From Pseudomonadota bacterium (GTDB lineage: Bacteria > Pseudomonadota > Gammaproteobacteria > GCA-001735895): a DNA stretch of 6,696 nt. The stretch covers positions 1-6,696 of the forward strand of contig JACZQS010000133.1 of NCBI GenBank assembly GCA_022545625.1. Direction: 5' to 3'. This document shows, in pieces, positions 6,558 to 6,696 of the stretch. Below the pieces are notes generated by a model that did no database searches, was not told the origin of the DNA, and saw nothing but the letters and a program-made list of their open reading frames with translations. Both the position numbers and the translations under genes were made by a program. How positions within the stretch are numbered: position 1 is the first letter of the stretch; each line of letters starts with the position of its first letter.

Positions 6558-6586
6558 ATTCTCACCTTTTACGCCCTAAAGTGCAA
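6558..6586 (-). promoter_or_regulatory. Putative rpmE2 promoter with GC-rich discriminator
   Basis: On the minus strand TTGCAC (complement of 6586-6581) and GAGAAT (6563-6558) are spaced by 17 bases, upstream of the L31 gene, with a predicted leader of about 25 bases. The bases after the -10 element are GC-rich (TCGCGCCC), a pattern seen at ribosomal promoters under stringent control. The hexamers match consensus only partly (3/6 and 4/6), so the assignment rests on spacing and position. Confidence 0.45.
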
Positions 6587-6673
6587 GTGTTTTTTAGCTG
6601 TGATAGGTCCAGGCACGAGGCGAGACCGTATCGGTATAAAAGTTTCGCTATTTGAGCCCGTATCTAGATATAC

Positions 6674-6696
6674 ATGACCAGGAAAGTATTCCAGAT
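6674..6696 (+). CDS. Possible 5' end of a divergent gene running off the window (very tentative)
   Basis: An ATG at 6674-6676 opens seven codons (MTRKVFQ) to the edge of the window, divergent from rpmE2. In E. coli, priA is divergent from rpmE, and a short start of this kind would be compatible with PriA. The visible residues are far too few to identify it, and there is no clear Shine-Dalgarno sequence upstream. The 6587-6673 stretch contains no other gene I can support. Confidence 0.18.

Overview
The window looks like chromosome of a Gammaproteobacterium, probably aquatic or marine and of moderate GC content. This rests on the family resemblance of HemB (the aspartate-type metal site known from Pseudomonas), AroE, the M48 lipoprotein and type B ribosomal protein L31. 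I cannot name a genus. There are no insertion sequences, CRISPR arrays, tRNAs or rRNAs, and no convincing sign of recent transfer.

Layout. Left block (1-2725, + strand): the 3' end of a trimethylamine methyltransferase (MttB) family gene, then 31 bases later an 803-residue FAD-dependent oxidoreductase fused to a GcvT-type folate domain (dimethylglycine/sarcosine dehydrogenase-like). The spacing and shared strand suggest one operon for demethylating methylated amines such as glycine betaine, dimethylglycine or sarcosine. The MttB-type enzyme would move one methyl group to a corrinoid protein, and the flavoprotein would oxidise another and hand it to tetrahydrofolate. The corrinoid protein and the rest of the pathway are not in the window.

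Right block (2732-6527, - strand, convergent with the left block; only 6 bases separate the two stop codons): reading in the direction of transcription, rpmE2 (type B L31) with its own promoter and a strong intrinsic terminator; an M48-family zinc metalloprotease lipoprotein; then hemB (porphobilinogen synthase) and aroE (shikimate dehydrogenase). hemB and aroE abut with no gap and are probably translationally coupled. These are conserved housekeeping genes for translation, envelope quality control, tetrapyrrole synthesis and aromatic amino acid synthesis.

The last ~110 bases (6587-6696) hold no complete gene. A possible divergent + strand start at 6674 runs off the edge.

Start codons needed the most correction. 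The oxidoreductase starts at GTG, hemB at an internal GTG, aroE at TTG, and the M48 protein at an internal ATG that places a lipoprotein signal at its N terminus. I found no clearly undescribed system. The points most worth checking are the methylamine/betaine catabolic pair, the overlapping ATG/GTG start, the zinc-cysteine-free forms of both HemB and L31, and the unusually short distance between a -10-like element and the protease start.
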